From NCBI RefSeq assembly GCF_016925615.1, contig NZ_CP070499.1, positions 930,001-994,000 of the forward strand: a stretch of DNA of 64,000 bases, given 5' to 3'. Source of the DNA: Natronosporangium hydrolyticum (GTDB lineage Bacteria > Actinomycetota > Actinomycetes > Mycobacteriales > Micromonosporaceae). Of the stretch, positions 46,310 to 56,712 are shown one piece after another (position 1 is the stretch's first letter; each line of letters starts with the position of its first letter). The translations under genes were made by a program, and so were the position numbers. Under the pieces are notes generated by a model. That model saw only the letters and a program-made list of their open reading frames with translations, made no database searches and was not told the DNA's origin.

Positions 46310-46633
46310 ATGAACGGGTACTCGCACTGCCAGGTCGTGACCACCATCGACAGCAAGGACGCCGCGGACGACCTCGCCCGGGCGGCGGTGCAGGCGCGCG
46401 CCGCGGCCTGCGCCCAGGTGATCGGCCCGATCTCGAGTAGCTACTGGTGGGAGGGGTCGGTCCAGACCGAGCAGGAGTGGCAGGTGGTCTTCAAGACCAC
46501 TCAGCGCGCCTACGGCAGCCTGGAGGAGTACATCCGCGCCCACCACAGCTACGACGTGCCGGAGATCCTCTGCCTGCCGGTGACCGCGGGGCACCGTCCG
46601 TACCTGGAGTGGCTCGACCACGAGGTCGCATGA
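46310..46633 (+). CDS. cutA: CutA family divalent-ion tolerance protein
   Basis: 107-aa trimeric alpha/beta protein. Family features: VVTTIDSKDAADDLARA, AACAQVIGPISSSYWWEG and the C-terminal YLEWLDHEV. The biochemical role of CutA remains unclear; it binds metal ions in some organisms. Confidence 0.94.
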   Translation: MNGYSHCQVVTTIDSKDAADDLARAAVQARAAACAQVIGPISSSYWWEGSVQTEQEWQVVFKTTQRAYGSLEEYIRAHHSYDVPEILCLPVTAGHRPYLEWLDHEVA

Positions 46634-46641
46634 ACCGCGCC

Positions 46642-46702
46642 GCCGATCATGAGCGTGTAAGCGGACACGCCCGGTATGTCCGCGTACACCCTCATGATCG
46701 GC
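46642..46702. repeat. GATCATG palindromic element D
   Basis: Arms of 26 nt (24 match) around a 9-nt loop: GCCGATCATGAGCGTGTAAG on the left, and the reverse complement of the right arm GCCGATCATGAGGGTGTACG. It shares the GCCGATCATG ends with copy C but not the ACCTAGG core. It fills the gap between converging cutA and DUF418 stops and could end both transcripts. Confidence 0.75.
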
Positions 46703-46709
46703 CCGGGTG

Positions 46710-48107
46710 CTACCGGATCAGGCGGGCCGGCTTGGTCGCGAGGTAGAACAGCTGCTCCAGCGGGCCCCGCCGGAACAGCTGCGACCAGGCGAAGGCGAAG
46801 ACGATCGAGCCCACTACGAACCAGCCGAAGACCGCTTGCGGGGTCTGCGGCAGCCACCGGATCGGGCTGCCGTCCTCGAGCACCGCGAACCCGAGCGCCT
46901 GTGCGGTGTAGGCGGTCAGGGTCATGGTGCCGGCGGCGGCCACCGGGGCAAGCAGCGACCGCAGCCACTCCCACCGAGTGAGCAGCGCGGTCGCGATCAC
47001 CAGCAGCGCGATCGCGACTCCGAGGTTGCCGAGGATCTCGAACGTGGTGCCGCTGTGGGCGTACGCGTCGAGCAACCCGCTGCGCTCCCGGTCGATCTGG
47101 TAGGCCGAGCTCTCCTCGACGAGGGACCAGGGCTCGAGCCCGGCCAGAGCGGTCTTGAACTCCGCCAGGCTCTGCGGGGCCGGCTCCGGCTCCGGGATGT
47201 CGAACGGTGGGATCACCGGATAGCGCAACCAGTGGAGCAGCAGCGGGACGCCGTAACCGACGATCATCAGCACCGGGCCGAGGACCGCCAGTCGCAGCTG
47301 GGTCGCCCGGCGGGCCAGATCGAGCCGGCCCAGCGCCATGCCGGCCAGCACGTAGGTCAGGAAGGCGCCGGTGGGGTAGAACCCGTAGATCAGCAAGGCG
47401 CCCAGCTCGTAGCCGGCGAGCGGGAACTCGTAGCCGGGGTAGGGCGGCTCGCCGCCGTGGATGATGTCGCCGAACCCGGCGGTGAAGAGCTGGCCGAGCC
47501 CGATCACGGGGTCGTAGGGCAGCAGCCGTTCCAGCTGCGCCGGGGAAGCCAGCAGGTGGACGTAGCGCACGATCACCGGCCCGACCACCGCGACCACCCC
47601 GGCCGCTACCGCCAGGCCGCGGACACCCAGCCGGAGGAACGGTAGCGACAGCAGGAAGAAGACGCCGTAGGAGGCGATAATCACCGGGATGGTGGCGCCG
47701 GCCGCGACCAGGGCGGTGCCCAGCACGATCAGCAGCACCCCGCGGATGGCGATCTTCACGGCGGCCTGGCGGCGGCCGCGTTCGGTCCGCGCCGCCCGAC
47801 CGCCGGAGAGCAGCGCCAGCGACCACCCCGCCAGCACCGCGAAGGTCGCCGAGGACCGGCCGTGCGGTAGGTCCGCCAGCCAGTCCGGCACCCCGGCGGC
47901 GGCCCACTCCTCATGCAGACCCAGGTTGACCGCGAACATCCCGAACAGGGCGAGCGCCCGGACGAGGTCGACGGCGACGATGCGGCCCGAAGACTCGGCG
48001 CCCGAACGAGCCGGCTCGGCACTGGTCGGCGGTGCCGCCGCACAGCCGTCTGGTTTGTCCGCGTTCGTAGGTGTGGATGAGCGAATAGGGCGATATGTCA
48101 TAGACAT
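46710..48107 (-). CDS. DUF418-type membrane protein
   Basis: A 465-aa integral membrane protein with about ten helices. It starts the conserved part with RIVAVDLVRALALFGMFAVN, the signature of DUF1624/DUF418 proteins related to membrane acyltransferases, and ends with the FGWFVVGSIVFAFAWSQLFRRGPLEQL segment of DUF418. Substrate unknown. ATG 48107 lies 6 nt from TAGGTT (48114-48119 on the opposite strand), a leaderless arrangement. It is divergent from a two-component system that may control it. Confidence 0.87.
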   Translation of the reverse strand: MSMTYRPIRSSTPTNADKPDGCAAAPPTSAEPARSGAESSGRIVAVDLVRALALFGMFAVNLGLHEEWAAAGVPDWLADLPHGRSSATFAVLAGWSLALLSGGRAARTERGRRQAAVKIAIRGVLLIVLGTALVAAGATIPVIIASYGVFFLLSLPFLRLGVRGLAVAAGVVAVVGPVIVRYVHLLASPAQLERLLPYDPVIGLGQLFTAGFGDIIHGGEPPYPGYEFPLAGYELGALLIYGFYPTGAFLTYVLAGMALGRLDLARRATQLRLAVLGPVLMIVGYGVPLLLHWLRYPVIPPFDIPEPEPAPQSLAEFKTALAGLEPWSLVEESSAYQIDRERSGLLDAYAHSGTTFEILGNLGVAIALLVIATALLTRWEWLRSLLAPVAAAGTMTLTAYTAQALGFAVLEDGSPIRWLPQTPQAVFGWFVVGSIVFAFAWSQLFRRGPLEQLFYLATKPARLIR

Positions 48108-48113
48108 GGGGTA

Positions 48114-48119
48114 AACCTA
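48114..48119 (-). promoter_or_regulatory. -10 box of the DUF418 gene
   Basis: Minus-strand TAGGTT, 6 nt, ATG 48107. Confidence 0.5.
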
Positions 48120-48207
48120 GAACGCCGCGTCGTCGCACGCCGTCGCGTTGCGCCGCTTCCGGCCGGTGCTCAGGTGGTGGCCGCGTAGCCCGGTCGGGTG
48201 GCGGCGC

Positions 48208-48244
48208 CCCCCGCTGGGCGGGGACCCCCGCCGAACAGCGGGGG
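48208..48244 (+). promoter_or_regulatory. Nested hairpin upstream of the response regulator
   Basis: CCCCCGCTG (48208-48216) pairs with CAGCGGGGG (48236-48244), with GGCGGGG/CCCCGCC nested within. It ends 50 nt before the regulator start; terminator of upstream transcription or leader structure. Confidence 0.45.
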
Positions 48245-48293
48245 AACAGCACTATTTATGCCACTATGTTCCAGGATGCTCGCGGGAGGGCTC

Positions 48294-48950
48294 ATGATCC
48301 GGGTGGTGATCGTCGACGACGAGGCGTTGATCCGGTCCGGCTTCACCCTGATCCTCAACGCCGCCCCGGACATCGAGGTGGTGGCGGCGGTCAGCGGCGG
48401 GCGGGCCGTGGCCGAGATTGGCCGATCGCGCCCAGATGTGGTGCTACTCGACATCCGGATGCCCGACGTGGACGGGCTCACGGTCCTCCGGCAGGTCCGG
48501 GCGGCGCCCCACCCGCCGGTGGTGGCGATCCTGACCACATTCGACACAGATGAGTACGTCTCCGCGGCGCTACGGCTGGGAGCGGTCGGATTCCTGCTGA
48601 AAGACACCGACCCGGAGCACCTGGCCCACCAGGTTCGCACGCTCGCCGGCGACGGCACGGTGCTCTCCGCCCGGGTCACCCGTACTGTGGTCGACGGCTA
48701 CCTGGCCAACGGCGAGCGGCCGGCCACGTATCCCGAGGTCTCCCGGTTGACCGGTCGGGAGCGGGACGTGCTAGAGCTGCTCGCCGAGGGCATCTCCAAC
48801 GCCGAGATCGCCGCCCGGATGCACCTCAGCGCGGGCACGGTCAAGGACCACGTCAGCGCGCTGCTGACCAAGCTGCGGGTGCACAACCGGGTGCAGGCGG
48901 CGCTGGTCGCGCAGCGCGCCGGCCTCTTGGGGCCGGGCGGCCGAGCGTGA
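48294..48950 (+). CDS. LuxR family response regulator
   Basis: 218-aa regulator. Receiver with VDDEALIRSG, phospho-acceptor Asp53 in VVLLDIRMPD and Lys in FLLKDTDPE; LuxR helix-turn-helix LTGRERDVLELLAEGISNAEIA. ATG 48294 has GGAGGG 3 nt upstream; in-frame ATG 48276 would add MLAGGL. The kinase gene overlaps its stop by 4 nt. Confidence 0.92.
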   Translation: MIRVVIVDDEALIRSGFTLILNAAPDIEVVAAVSGGRAVAEIGRSRPDVVLLDIRMPDVDGLTVLRQVRAAPHPPVVAILTTFDTDEYVSAALRLGAVGFLLKDTDPEHLAHQVRTLAGDGTVLSARVTRTVVDGYLANGERPATYPEVSRLTGRERDVLELLAEGISNAEIAARMHLSAGTVKDHVSALLTKLRVHNRVQAALVAQRAGLLGPGGRA

Positions 48951-50239
48951 CCGGCCGCCGGGTGCCGCGCTGGGTGGTCGACCTGGTGGTGCTGTCCGTG
49001 GCCGCCGCGGATGCGTGGGCCCGGGTCTGGCAGCTGTCCCCGCTCTACGAAGTGGTCGACGGCGGCTGGCTCTACGAGCACGGAGAGCCCGGCGTCTACC
49101 ACGTCTCCGAGATCGTGGCCGAGCACGGCCTGTGGTGGGGCCTCTACTTCGACGACCGGGTGCTGCTCAGCCTGCTCGCGCTCGGGGTGGTGGTGCTGCC
49201 GGCCCGCCGCCGGTGGCCGTTGGCGGTCTTCCTCGTCACCCTGCCGCCGTTGGTGTGGCTATCGCAGACCGCGGCGACTCTGATCGCCCTCTATACGCTG
49301 GCGTCGCTGTCCCGTCAGCGGCTGCTGCTCGGGGCCTGCGCGCTGCTGCTGGCCGTCCACTCCACCTGGGTGTGGGGCGCGGGCTGGGAAGAACAGGTCG
49401 ACCAGCTTACCGCGATCTGGTTCGGTCAAGGACTCGTGCAAGCCGCCGCGGCGGTGTTCTTGGGGCAGTTGGTGCAGGTCCGACGGGACCTGTCACAGAA
49501 GCTGGTGGAGATCTCGCAGGCGCGCGACCACGAACAGTGGCTGGTCACTCAGCGGGCACTGGCGGCCGAACGGGCGCAGCTGGCGCGGGAGATGCATGAC
49601 GTCGTCTCCCACCAGGTCAGCCTGATCGCGGTGCAGGCCGGCGCGCTGCAGGTACACACCCGCGACCCCGAGGCGAGCCAGGCCGGGCGGACCATCCGGG
49701 AGCTCAGCGTCCAGACCCTCAACGAGCTGCGGCACATGGTGACCGTCCTGCGTGAGCCAGGCGGTGGGGGGAAGGGTGGAGGAGACCAGCGGGGAGTGCT
49801 TGAGCTGGCGCCGCAACCCACGCTGGCGGAGCTGGCGCCGCTGGTCGCCGGCGGCGGGGTCGATGCCCGGTTGGAGCTGGGGGAGCTGCCGGAGGTGGAC
49901 CCGCCCACTGCGCGGGCGATCTACCGGACGGTGCAGGAGGCGCTGACGAACGTCCGTAAGCACGCGCCGGGAGCGACCGCGACGGTCCGGGTGGCGCTGG
50001 TCGACGGCGTCATCCGAGTGGAGATCGTCAACACTCCGGCCACCCGCCCGGTAGTGCCCCTGCCCGGCTCCGGGCAGGGGTTGCGCGGGCTGGCCCAGCG
50101 GGCGGAGCTGGTGGGTGGGTCGCTCGATCATGGCCCCACCGCCGACGGCGGCTGGCGGGTGCGGGCGACCCTCCCGGCCGCTTCTCGCCCCGCCTCGCCG
50201 GCGGCTGCCCCGGTGCATCAGCCATCCCGCAGCACCTGA
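48947..50239 (+). CDS. Sensor histidine kinase, NarL-type
   Basis: 430 aa. Four to five membrane helices in the first 180 residues, then a dimerisation box LAREMHDVVSHQVSLIAVQ with phospho-His217, and a HATPase domain of the HPK7 kind (VQEALTNVRKHAPGA, GSGQGLRGLAQRAELVGG). Translation coupled with the regulator through GTGA. The short extracellular loop (about residues 30-60) may sense the signal. Confidence 0.92.
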   Translation: MTGRRVPRWVVDLVVLSVAAADAWARVWQLSPLYEVVDGGWLYEHGEPGVYHVSEIVAEHGLWWGLYFDDRVLLSLLALGVVVLPARRRWPLAVFLVTLPPLVWLSQTAATLIALYTLASLSRQRLLLGACALLLAVHSTWVWGAGWEEQVDQLTAIWFGQGLVQAAAAVFLGQLVQVRRDLSQKLVEISQARDHEQWLVTQRALAAERAQLAREMHDVVSHQVSLIAVQAGALQVHTRDPEASQAGRTIRELSVQTLNELRHMVTVLREPGGGGKGGGDQRGVLELAPQPTLAELAPLVAGGGVDARLELGELPEVDPPTARAIYRTVQEALTNVRKHAPGATATVRVALVDGVIRVEIVNTPATRPVVPLPGSGQGLRGLAQRAELVGGSLDHGPTADGGWRVRATLPAASRPASPAAAPVHQPSRST

Positions 50240-50292
50240 GCCCGGCACCAGATGTGTCATAGTGTGCGAGTGAACTGCCTTGGCTGGGAGTG

Positions 50293-50631
50293 ATGGTGGG
50301 TATTACTGAGCGGTTTTCGGGGCAGCTCCGGAGCCGACTGTTGAATGAGCGAGCCGGCACCACCACGGTGAACGCGGTCGAGGTCGAGCCCCGATTTGAC
50401 GCAGCTGGTGACGAGTACATACTGGTGACGCTGATCGTCTCGGAGCCGCCCCCGGGGGAGGCGACCTGGCCATTGGACGACGCCTTCCACCTTCGAGAGA
50501 GGGCGCGTCAAGCTGCTGCCGAGATCGACGTGCCGACAGAGGTGGAGATCACAATTACCTCGGCCGGGGACAGCGACACCTCCGACGAGCTGGTTGGCGA
50601 GGAGGACGAGTCGCCCGGGGCGCCAGGGTGA
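50293..50631 (+). CDS. Hypothetical protein, partner of the HEPN gene
   Basis: 112-113 aa, no family recognised. It has two short strand-rich parts (VNAVEVEPRFDAAGDEYILV and TEVEITITSAGD), a helix between them and an acidic tail, so a small soluble alpha/beta protein. ATG 50293 and GTG 50290 are both possible, with GGGAG directly before. It overlaps the HEPN gene by GTGA, so the two are almost certainly made together. Confidence 0.7.
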   Translation: MVGITERFSGQLRSRLLNERAGTTTVNAVEVEPRFDAAGDEYILVTLIVSEPPPGEATWPLDDAFHLRERARQAAAEIDVPTEVEITITSAGDSDTSDELVGEEDESPGAPG

Positions 50632-51167
50632 CCGCGCGCCCCATCATGGCCGACGAGCTTCTGAACCTGGCGGATGATTTGGTGCCTGTTGACGCCGGTC
50701 GCGGCAGGCCCAGGACGGTCGAGCTTCGCCGGGCCGTCTCCACCGCGTACTATGCTCTCTTTCACGAGTTGATCAGGCACGCCACCCGAGAACTGGTCGG
50801 CGACGATTCGAATGTGGAGCTGCAACGCCGACAGGCGGCGCGCTGGTTCGCTCACGGGGATCTGAAGATCTTGGCGGCTGTGGCCGCGGGTCGGGATCGA
50901 CAGAAGCGCGCGCTCGCCGCGGTCCTCGGCGAGGCCCATGCGGACCTCGTGCGCGTAGCTGAGGCGTTTGTCGCGCTCCAAACTGCTCGCCACCGGGCTG
51001 ACTATGACCATGACTACGACGTCAAGCGGCGCGACGCGCTCCTCATGGTGGCAACCGCACGCGATGCCGTACAAAGAGTGCGCGGCTTGGAGAAGGCGAA
51101 CGACGAATCGCTTCGCCGATTCCTGCGCCTGATGGTGGGTGGTGTTCAGATAGCGAAGAATCGATGA
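50628..51167 (+). CDS. HEPN-like domain protein
   Basis: 179 aa. The segment ELRRAVSTAYYALFHELIRHA (residues 32-52, in pieces) is the typical first HEPN helix pair. Arg123-ADYD-His128 fits the RX4-6H motif of HEPN ribonucleases. HEPN proteins act as RNA-cleaving toxins or in defence, usually with a nucleotidyltransferase antitoxin; here the partner is the unfamiliar 113-aa protein, so the pairing is not the standard HEPN-MNT. Role unproven. Base composition is slightly less GC-rich than the neighbours. Confidence 0.75.
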   Translation: MTARPIMADELLNLADDLVPVDAGRGRPRTVELRRAVSTAYYALFHELIRHATRELVGDDSNVELQRRQAARWFAHGDLKILAAVAAGRDRQKRALAAVLGEAHADLVRVAEAFVALQTARHRADYDHDYDVKRRDALLMVATARDAVQRVRGLEKANDESLRRFLRLMVGGVQIAKNR

Positions 51168-51177
51168 GATTACCGGC

Positions 51178-51861
51178 ATGGCGACGACCACGATAGATAT
51201 CCGCGAGCAGCTGCCCGACGACTGGCGGGAGGCGATGACGCCGTACCTCGACCAGTCGGTGGTGGCGTCGCTGAACCGCTTCCTCACCGAAGAGTACGCG
51301 AGTGATGTCGTCTATCCGCCGCAGGAAGATCTCTTCCGGGCGTTCCGGCTGTGTCCGCTCGAAACCACCCAGGTGTTGATCCTCGGGCAGGATCCATACC
51401 ACCGCCCTGGGCAGGCGCACGGGCTGAGCTTCAGCGTGCGCCCGGGAGTGCCGGTGCCGCCGTCGCTGCGCAACATCTACCGGGAGTTGGCCGAGGAGTT
51501 CGGGGTCGACCCGCCCACCACCGGCGATCTCACCGGTTGGGCGGGGCAGGGGGTGCTGCTGCTCAACGCCGTGTTGACGGTGCGGGCCGGCGCGCCCGGC
51601 TCGCACGCCAAGCAGGGGTGGGAGCAGGTCACCGACGCCGCGATCCGGGCACTGGCCGCCAGCCGACAGCGGGTGGTGTTCGTACTATGGGGGGCGTACG
51701 CGAAGCGTAAGGCGGCACTCGTCACCGGCGACCGGCATGTGGTGTTGACCGCCGGTCATCCGAGCCCGATGAACGTGCGCGGTTTCCGTGGCTGCCGCCC
51801 GTTCGGCAAGATCGACGCGGCGCTCGCCGAGGCCGGTCGTGCCGGTGTCAGGTGGGTCTGA
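51178..51861 (+). CDS. ung: Uracil-DNA glycosylase, family 1
   Basis: Removes uracil from DNA. 227 aa, with the water-activating loop GQDPYH (Asp72) and the minor-groove loop HPSPMN, where the usual Leu is replaced by Met, a change seen in some actinobacteria. LLLNAVLTV and the final [11 protein letters not shown] are also family parts. Confidence 0.96.
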   Translation: MATTTIDIREQLPDDWREAMTPYLDQSVVASLNRFLTEEYASDVVYPPQEDLFRAFRLCPLETTQVLILGQDPYHRPGQAHGLSFSVRPGVPVPPSLRNIYRELAEEFGVDPPTTGDLTGWAGQGVLLLNAVLTVRAGAPGSHAKQGWEQVTDAAIRALAASRQRVVFVLWGAYAKRKAALVTGDRHVVLTAGHPSPMNVRGFRGCRPFGKIDAALAEAGRAGVRWV

Positions 51862-51913
51862 TGAACCAGTACGCTCGTACGGGATCGCGAGGACAGGCGA
51901 GAGGAGCACCCCG

Positions 51914-53128
51914 GTGGCGAAGATCAAGGTAACCAACCCGGTCGTCGAGCTCGACGGCGACGAGATGACCAGGATCATCTGGCAGCAGATTCGTGAGCAG
52001 CTGGTCCTGCCGTACCTCGACGTCCCGCTCGAGTACTACGACCTGTCGATCCAGAACCGGGACGCCACCGACGACCAGGTGACCGTGGACGCGGCGTACG
52101 CGATCCGGCGCAACGGGGTGGGCGTGAAGTGCGCCACCATCACCCCGGACGAGGACCGGGTCGAGGAGTTCGGCCTGAAGAAGATGTGGCGCTCGCCGAA
52201 CGGCACCATCCGGAACATCCTCGGCGGGGTGGTCTTCCGGGAGCCGATCATCATCAGCAACGTGCCGCGGTACGTCCCGACCTGGACCAAGCCGATCGTG
52301 ATCGGCCGGCACGCGCACGGCGACCAGTACAAAGCGACCGACTTCGTGGTGCCGGGGCCGGGCACGCTGACCGTCACCTTCCAGCCGGAGGACGGCGGCG
52401 AGCCGATGGAGTTCGAGGTCGCCAAGTTCCCCGGCGGCGGTGTGGCGATGGGGATGTACAACTTCGACGACTCGATCCGGGACTTCGCCCGGGCGTCGTT
52501 CCGGTACGGGCTCAGCCGCGGCTTCCCGGTCTACATGTCGACCAAGAACACCATTCTCAAGGCGTACGACGGCCGGTTCCGGGACCTGTTCCAGGAGGTC
52601 TTCGACGCCGAGTTCGCCGAGCAGTTCAAGAGCGCCGGCCTGACCTACGAGCACCGGTTGATCGACGACATGGTGGCGGCGGCGATGAAGTGGGACGGCG
52701 GCTTCGTCTGGGCCTGCAAGAACTACGACGGTGACGTGCAGTCGGACACGGTCGCCCAGGGTTTCGGCTCGCTCGGGCTGATGACCAGCGTGCTGATGAC
52801 GCCGGACGGGCAGACCGTGGAGGCCGAGGCGGCCCATGGCACGGTGACCCGGCACTACCGGGCGTGGCAGCGGGGGGAGAAGACCTCCACCAACCCGATC
52901 GCGTCGATCTTCGCCTGGACCCGCGGGCTGGCGCACCGGGGCAAGCTGGACGGCACCCCGGAGGTGACCCGGTTCGCCGAGACGCTGGAGCGGGTCTGCG
53001 TCGGCACGGTCGAAGGCGGCCAGATGACCAAGGACCTAGCCCTGCTGATCGGTGGCGACGCCGGCTGGCTGACCACCGATGAGTTCATGGCAGCGTTGGG
53101 CGACAACCTCGCCCGCGCCCTCGACTGA
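51914..53128 (+). CDS. icd: NADP-dependent isocitrate dehydrogenase
   Basis: 404-aa homodimeric type II enzyme similar to eukaryotic cytosolic [16 protein letters not shown] at the N-terminus, the substrate loop [28 protein letters not shown] (a variant of the usual RHAHGDQY) and [15 protein letters not shown] 51914 is preceded by GAGAGGAG at about 9 nt; a longer in-frame ORF from 51788 overlaps ung and is not real. Palindrome C follows 10 nt behind the stop. Confidence 0.96.
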   Translation: MAKIKVTNPVVELDGDEMTRIIWQQIREQLVLPYLDVPLEYYDLSIQNRDATDDQVTVDAAYAIRRNGVGVKCATITPDEDRVEEFGLKKMWRSPNGTIRNILGGVVFREPIIISNVPRYVPTWTKPIVIGRHAHGDQYKATDFVVPGPGTLTVTFQPEDGGEPMEFEVAKFPGGGVAMGMYNFDDSIRDFARASFRYGLSRGFPVYMSTKNTILKAYDGRFRDLFQEVFDAEFAEQFKSAGLTYEHRLIDDMVAAAMKWDGGFVWACKNYDGDVQSDTVAQGFGSLGLMTSVLMTPDGQTVEAEAAHGTVTRHYRAWQRGEKTSTNPIASIFAWTRGLAHRGKLDGTPEVTRFAETLERVCVGTVEGGQMTKDLALLIGGDAGWLTTDEFMAALGDNLARALD

Positions 53129-53137
53129 CCATCCCCG

Positions 53138-53198
53138 GCCGATCATGGACCTAGGTACCCTATCGGGGCTTTTCGAGGTGCCTAGGTCCATGATCGGC
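53138..53198. repeat. GATCATG palindromic repeat, copy C
   Basis: The best-paired copy: left arm GCCGATCATGGACCTAGGTA plus CC, right arm complementary at 21 of 22 positions, 16-nt spacer. It lies 10 nt behind icd and 70 nt before the M48 gene, where it could terminate icd transcription. Confidence 0.85.
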
Positions 53199-53268
53199 TG
53201 TCTGGATCGGTGACCGATCAGTAGACTGTGGCCGAACGTCCCGCATCCGTCACCCCCGCGGAGGTCAG

Positions 53269-54573
53269 GTGGACAGCGACCGGTCGACGCCCCGACCGCC
53301 GGTCCCGGAGCAACGGGCAGGGTTCGTGCCACCGGCGGCACACCCACCGGTGACCATGGCCGGCCCGGCCCAGCCGACTGCCGGCAGCGCCGCGCCCAGC
53401 GTCGGTGGCCGGCCCCGTTACTTCCCGAGCGTCGTCACCTGGCTGCGGGTAGGGATGGGGCGCAGCCGGTTAGGCATTCTCGGCGCGCTGTTCGGCACCT
53501 GGTTCTATGTGCCGTTCGCGATGATAATGAGCGCGGTCTGCGCGGTGGTACTGGGCATCACCGGCTTCTTCGGTGGCTTCCTGTTCAGTTACGGGCAGGC
53601 CCCAGCGTTCGTCAGCGACCTGCCGGTGCTGGGTGCGGCGGTCGACGCCTTCCTCCCGGCCTCCGGCGGTGTCTTGGGTGGACTCGTCGGGGTGTTGTTG
53701 GGGCTGATACTCGGATTCGTCGGTGGTCTGCTGCTGTTCTGGGTGCTCGCCTTCGCCGGGGACCCACTGTCCGGAGTGGGCTGGGCGCTCGGGGCGGTAG
53801 TCACCGGGCTGCTGGTCGGCGTGGTCTACACGCTCTACCGGGTCGGGTTCGAGTCGCTCATCCTGCGCCGGACCGGGGCCCGGCGACTCAGTCGCCGGGA
53901 GCGGGAGCTACTACTGCCGGCGCTGCAAGAGTGTACTCATCGGCTGGGCCTGGCGAACCATCCGCCGATCTTGATCGAGGACGACGAGGAGCCGAGCGCG
54001 GCCGCTTACGCCCGGCACATCGTGGTCACCCGCGGGTTGCTTGAGGAGTTCGGGTACGAGCGCGAGGTGCTCGCTGGCGTCCTCTGCCACGAGCTGGTCC
54101 ACTGGCGCAACGGTGATCCGATCTCGGCGGTCTTCATCCGGGGGGTCGCGTTGCCGCTTTACCTGGTCTACGCCGGGGTCGGTTGGGTCACTGAACGCCT
54201 TAACCATGCGTTCGCGGTCGCGCTGCTGTGGTTGATTTTCTGGCCGGTGTTGTTGACGGTTCGGCTGGTGGTGATCCCGGCCCAGGCGGCCGACCTCCGC
54301 CGCGCCGAGTACCGGGCCGACCAGGGGGCGGTGCTGGCGGGCTACCGGGACGGGCTACGGTGCGTCCTGGAGCAGCTTCGGGGCTCCTTCGAGGTGGGCC
54401 GGAACGGGTGGACGCGGGCGGTCTGCGCCGTGCACCCGCCGAACGAGCTCCGGCTGGAGAAGCTGGAGGATCCACACGGTCATTACCCGTTGACGGCGCC
54501 CGATCCGGCGTCCGATCCGGCGGACGGCGCGGCGGCGGAGTCGGCGGCAACCCCGGCGGCTGGGGTCGGCTGA
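53269..54573 (+). CDS. M48 family membrane metallopeptidase
   Basis: 434 aa, HtpX-like. Three or four membrane helices come first (about residues 70-200), then a cytosolic-facing protease domain with HELVH (His274-His278) and the third zinc ligand Glu in RRAEYRADQGA. Two more helices follow the active site. M48 membrane proteases take part in membrane-protein quality control. TAGACT (53222-53227) is a -10 candidate. The next gene overlaps the stop as TGATG. Confidence 0.9.
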   Translation: MDSDRSTPRPPVPEQRAGFVPPAAHPPVTMAGPAQPTAGSAAPSVGGRPRYFPSVVTWLRVGMGRSRLGILGALFGTWFYVPFAMIMSAVCAVVLGITGFFGGFLFSYGQAPAFVSDLPVLGAAVDAFLPASGGVLGGLVGVLLGLILGFVGGLLLFWVLAFAGDPLSGVGWALGAVVTGLLVGVVYTLYRVGFESLILRRTGARRLSRRERELLLPALQECTHRLGLANHPPILIEDDEEPSAAAYARHIVVTRGLLEEFGYEREVLAGVLCHELVHWRNGDPISAVFIRGVALPLYLVYAGVGWVTERLNHAFAVALLWLIFWPVLLTVRLVVIPAQAADLRRAEYRADQGAVLAGYRDGLRCVLEQLRGSFEVGRNGWTRAVCAVHPPNELRLEKLEDPHGHYPLTAPDPASDPADGAAAESAATPAAGVG

Positions 54574-55557
54574 TGGCGGTCGCCGGCCCGGATCCGGGCA
54601 GTGTCTTCGTTGACTACCGGCCGGCCTCGCGCCGATGGTGGCTGGTGGTCGGCGCGGCGGCGGCGGTGGCGGTGCTGCTGCTCGCGGGGTTCGCGGTGCG
54701 GGCGGCGATCTCGCCGCCGGCGGCGGCGGTGCGCGCCTTCTTCCAGGCGTTGGCGGACCGGGATGCCGAGGCGGTGCACGATCTGGTCGCCCCGGAGATC
54801 GCCGATCCGGTGGCCGCCGACGCGATCAACGACCAGGTGCTGGCCGACGGCTATCAACCGCCGGAGCAGTGGACCGTCCACGACACCACGGTCGAGGACC
54901 GGTCCGCGGTGGCGGAGGTGAGCTACCGGCTCGATGGCCGGGAGCATGAGGTGTCGATGCGGCTGCGTCGCGACGACGGCCCGGCCGACCGGCTGCTGCC
55001 CCGCTGGTTGGTGGTGGACGCGATCGGCACACTGACGTTGACGGAGGCGCCCGACGAGGTGACCGTCAACGGGCACCCGGTGGCGGCGCACGAGCCGCAC
55101 GGGCCCGCGGTGTTGCCGGCGTTACCCGGCGGGTATGAAGTGGCGGTCCCGGCCGGTGAGTCGCTGTGGCAGGAGCGGTCGGTGGCGGCCACCGTCCATC
55201 CGCAGCGCACGACCGAGGTACGGGTGCCGTTGGTGGTCCGGTCGGAGGTCCGGGACGAGGTCGAGCAGCGGATCTCGGCGCTGCTCGACGAGTGCGCCGA
55301 GCGCACCGAGCTAGTGCCGCCGGGGTGCCCGTTCGGGTATGCGGTTCTCGCCGCGGCGGAGGACGTGCAGTGGCGGATCGAGAGCTACCCCCGGATCACG
55401 GTGGAGCCGGTCGAGCAGCACCAGGAGACGGTGCTGCTGGTGCAGAGCGCCGAGGACGGGGTGGCGGTGGTCGCCGGGGTGCGGGGGTTGGGCGGCAGCT
55501 TCGAGACCCGGGTGCCGTTCCCGGTCTCGGGGACCGCGGCGCCGCGGGGTGGCTCGA

Positions 55558-55580
<23 letters not shown>
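54573..55580 (+). CDS. Membrane-anchored hypothetical protein
   Basis: 335 aa. One N-terminal membrane helix (about 22-44), then an NTF2/DUF4878-like segment (AVRAFFQALADRDAEAVHDLVAP, about 50-72), then a PEGA-like beta domain (EVTVNGHPVAAHEP, GGYEVAVPAGESLW) and a C-terminal domain of unknown type. No enzyme motif. It is coupled to the M48 protease and may be its partner or substrate. It overlaps galT by 23 nt on the opposite strand. Confidence 0.78.
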
Positions 55581-56704
<1,124 letters not shown>

Positions 56705-56712
<8 letters not shown>

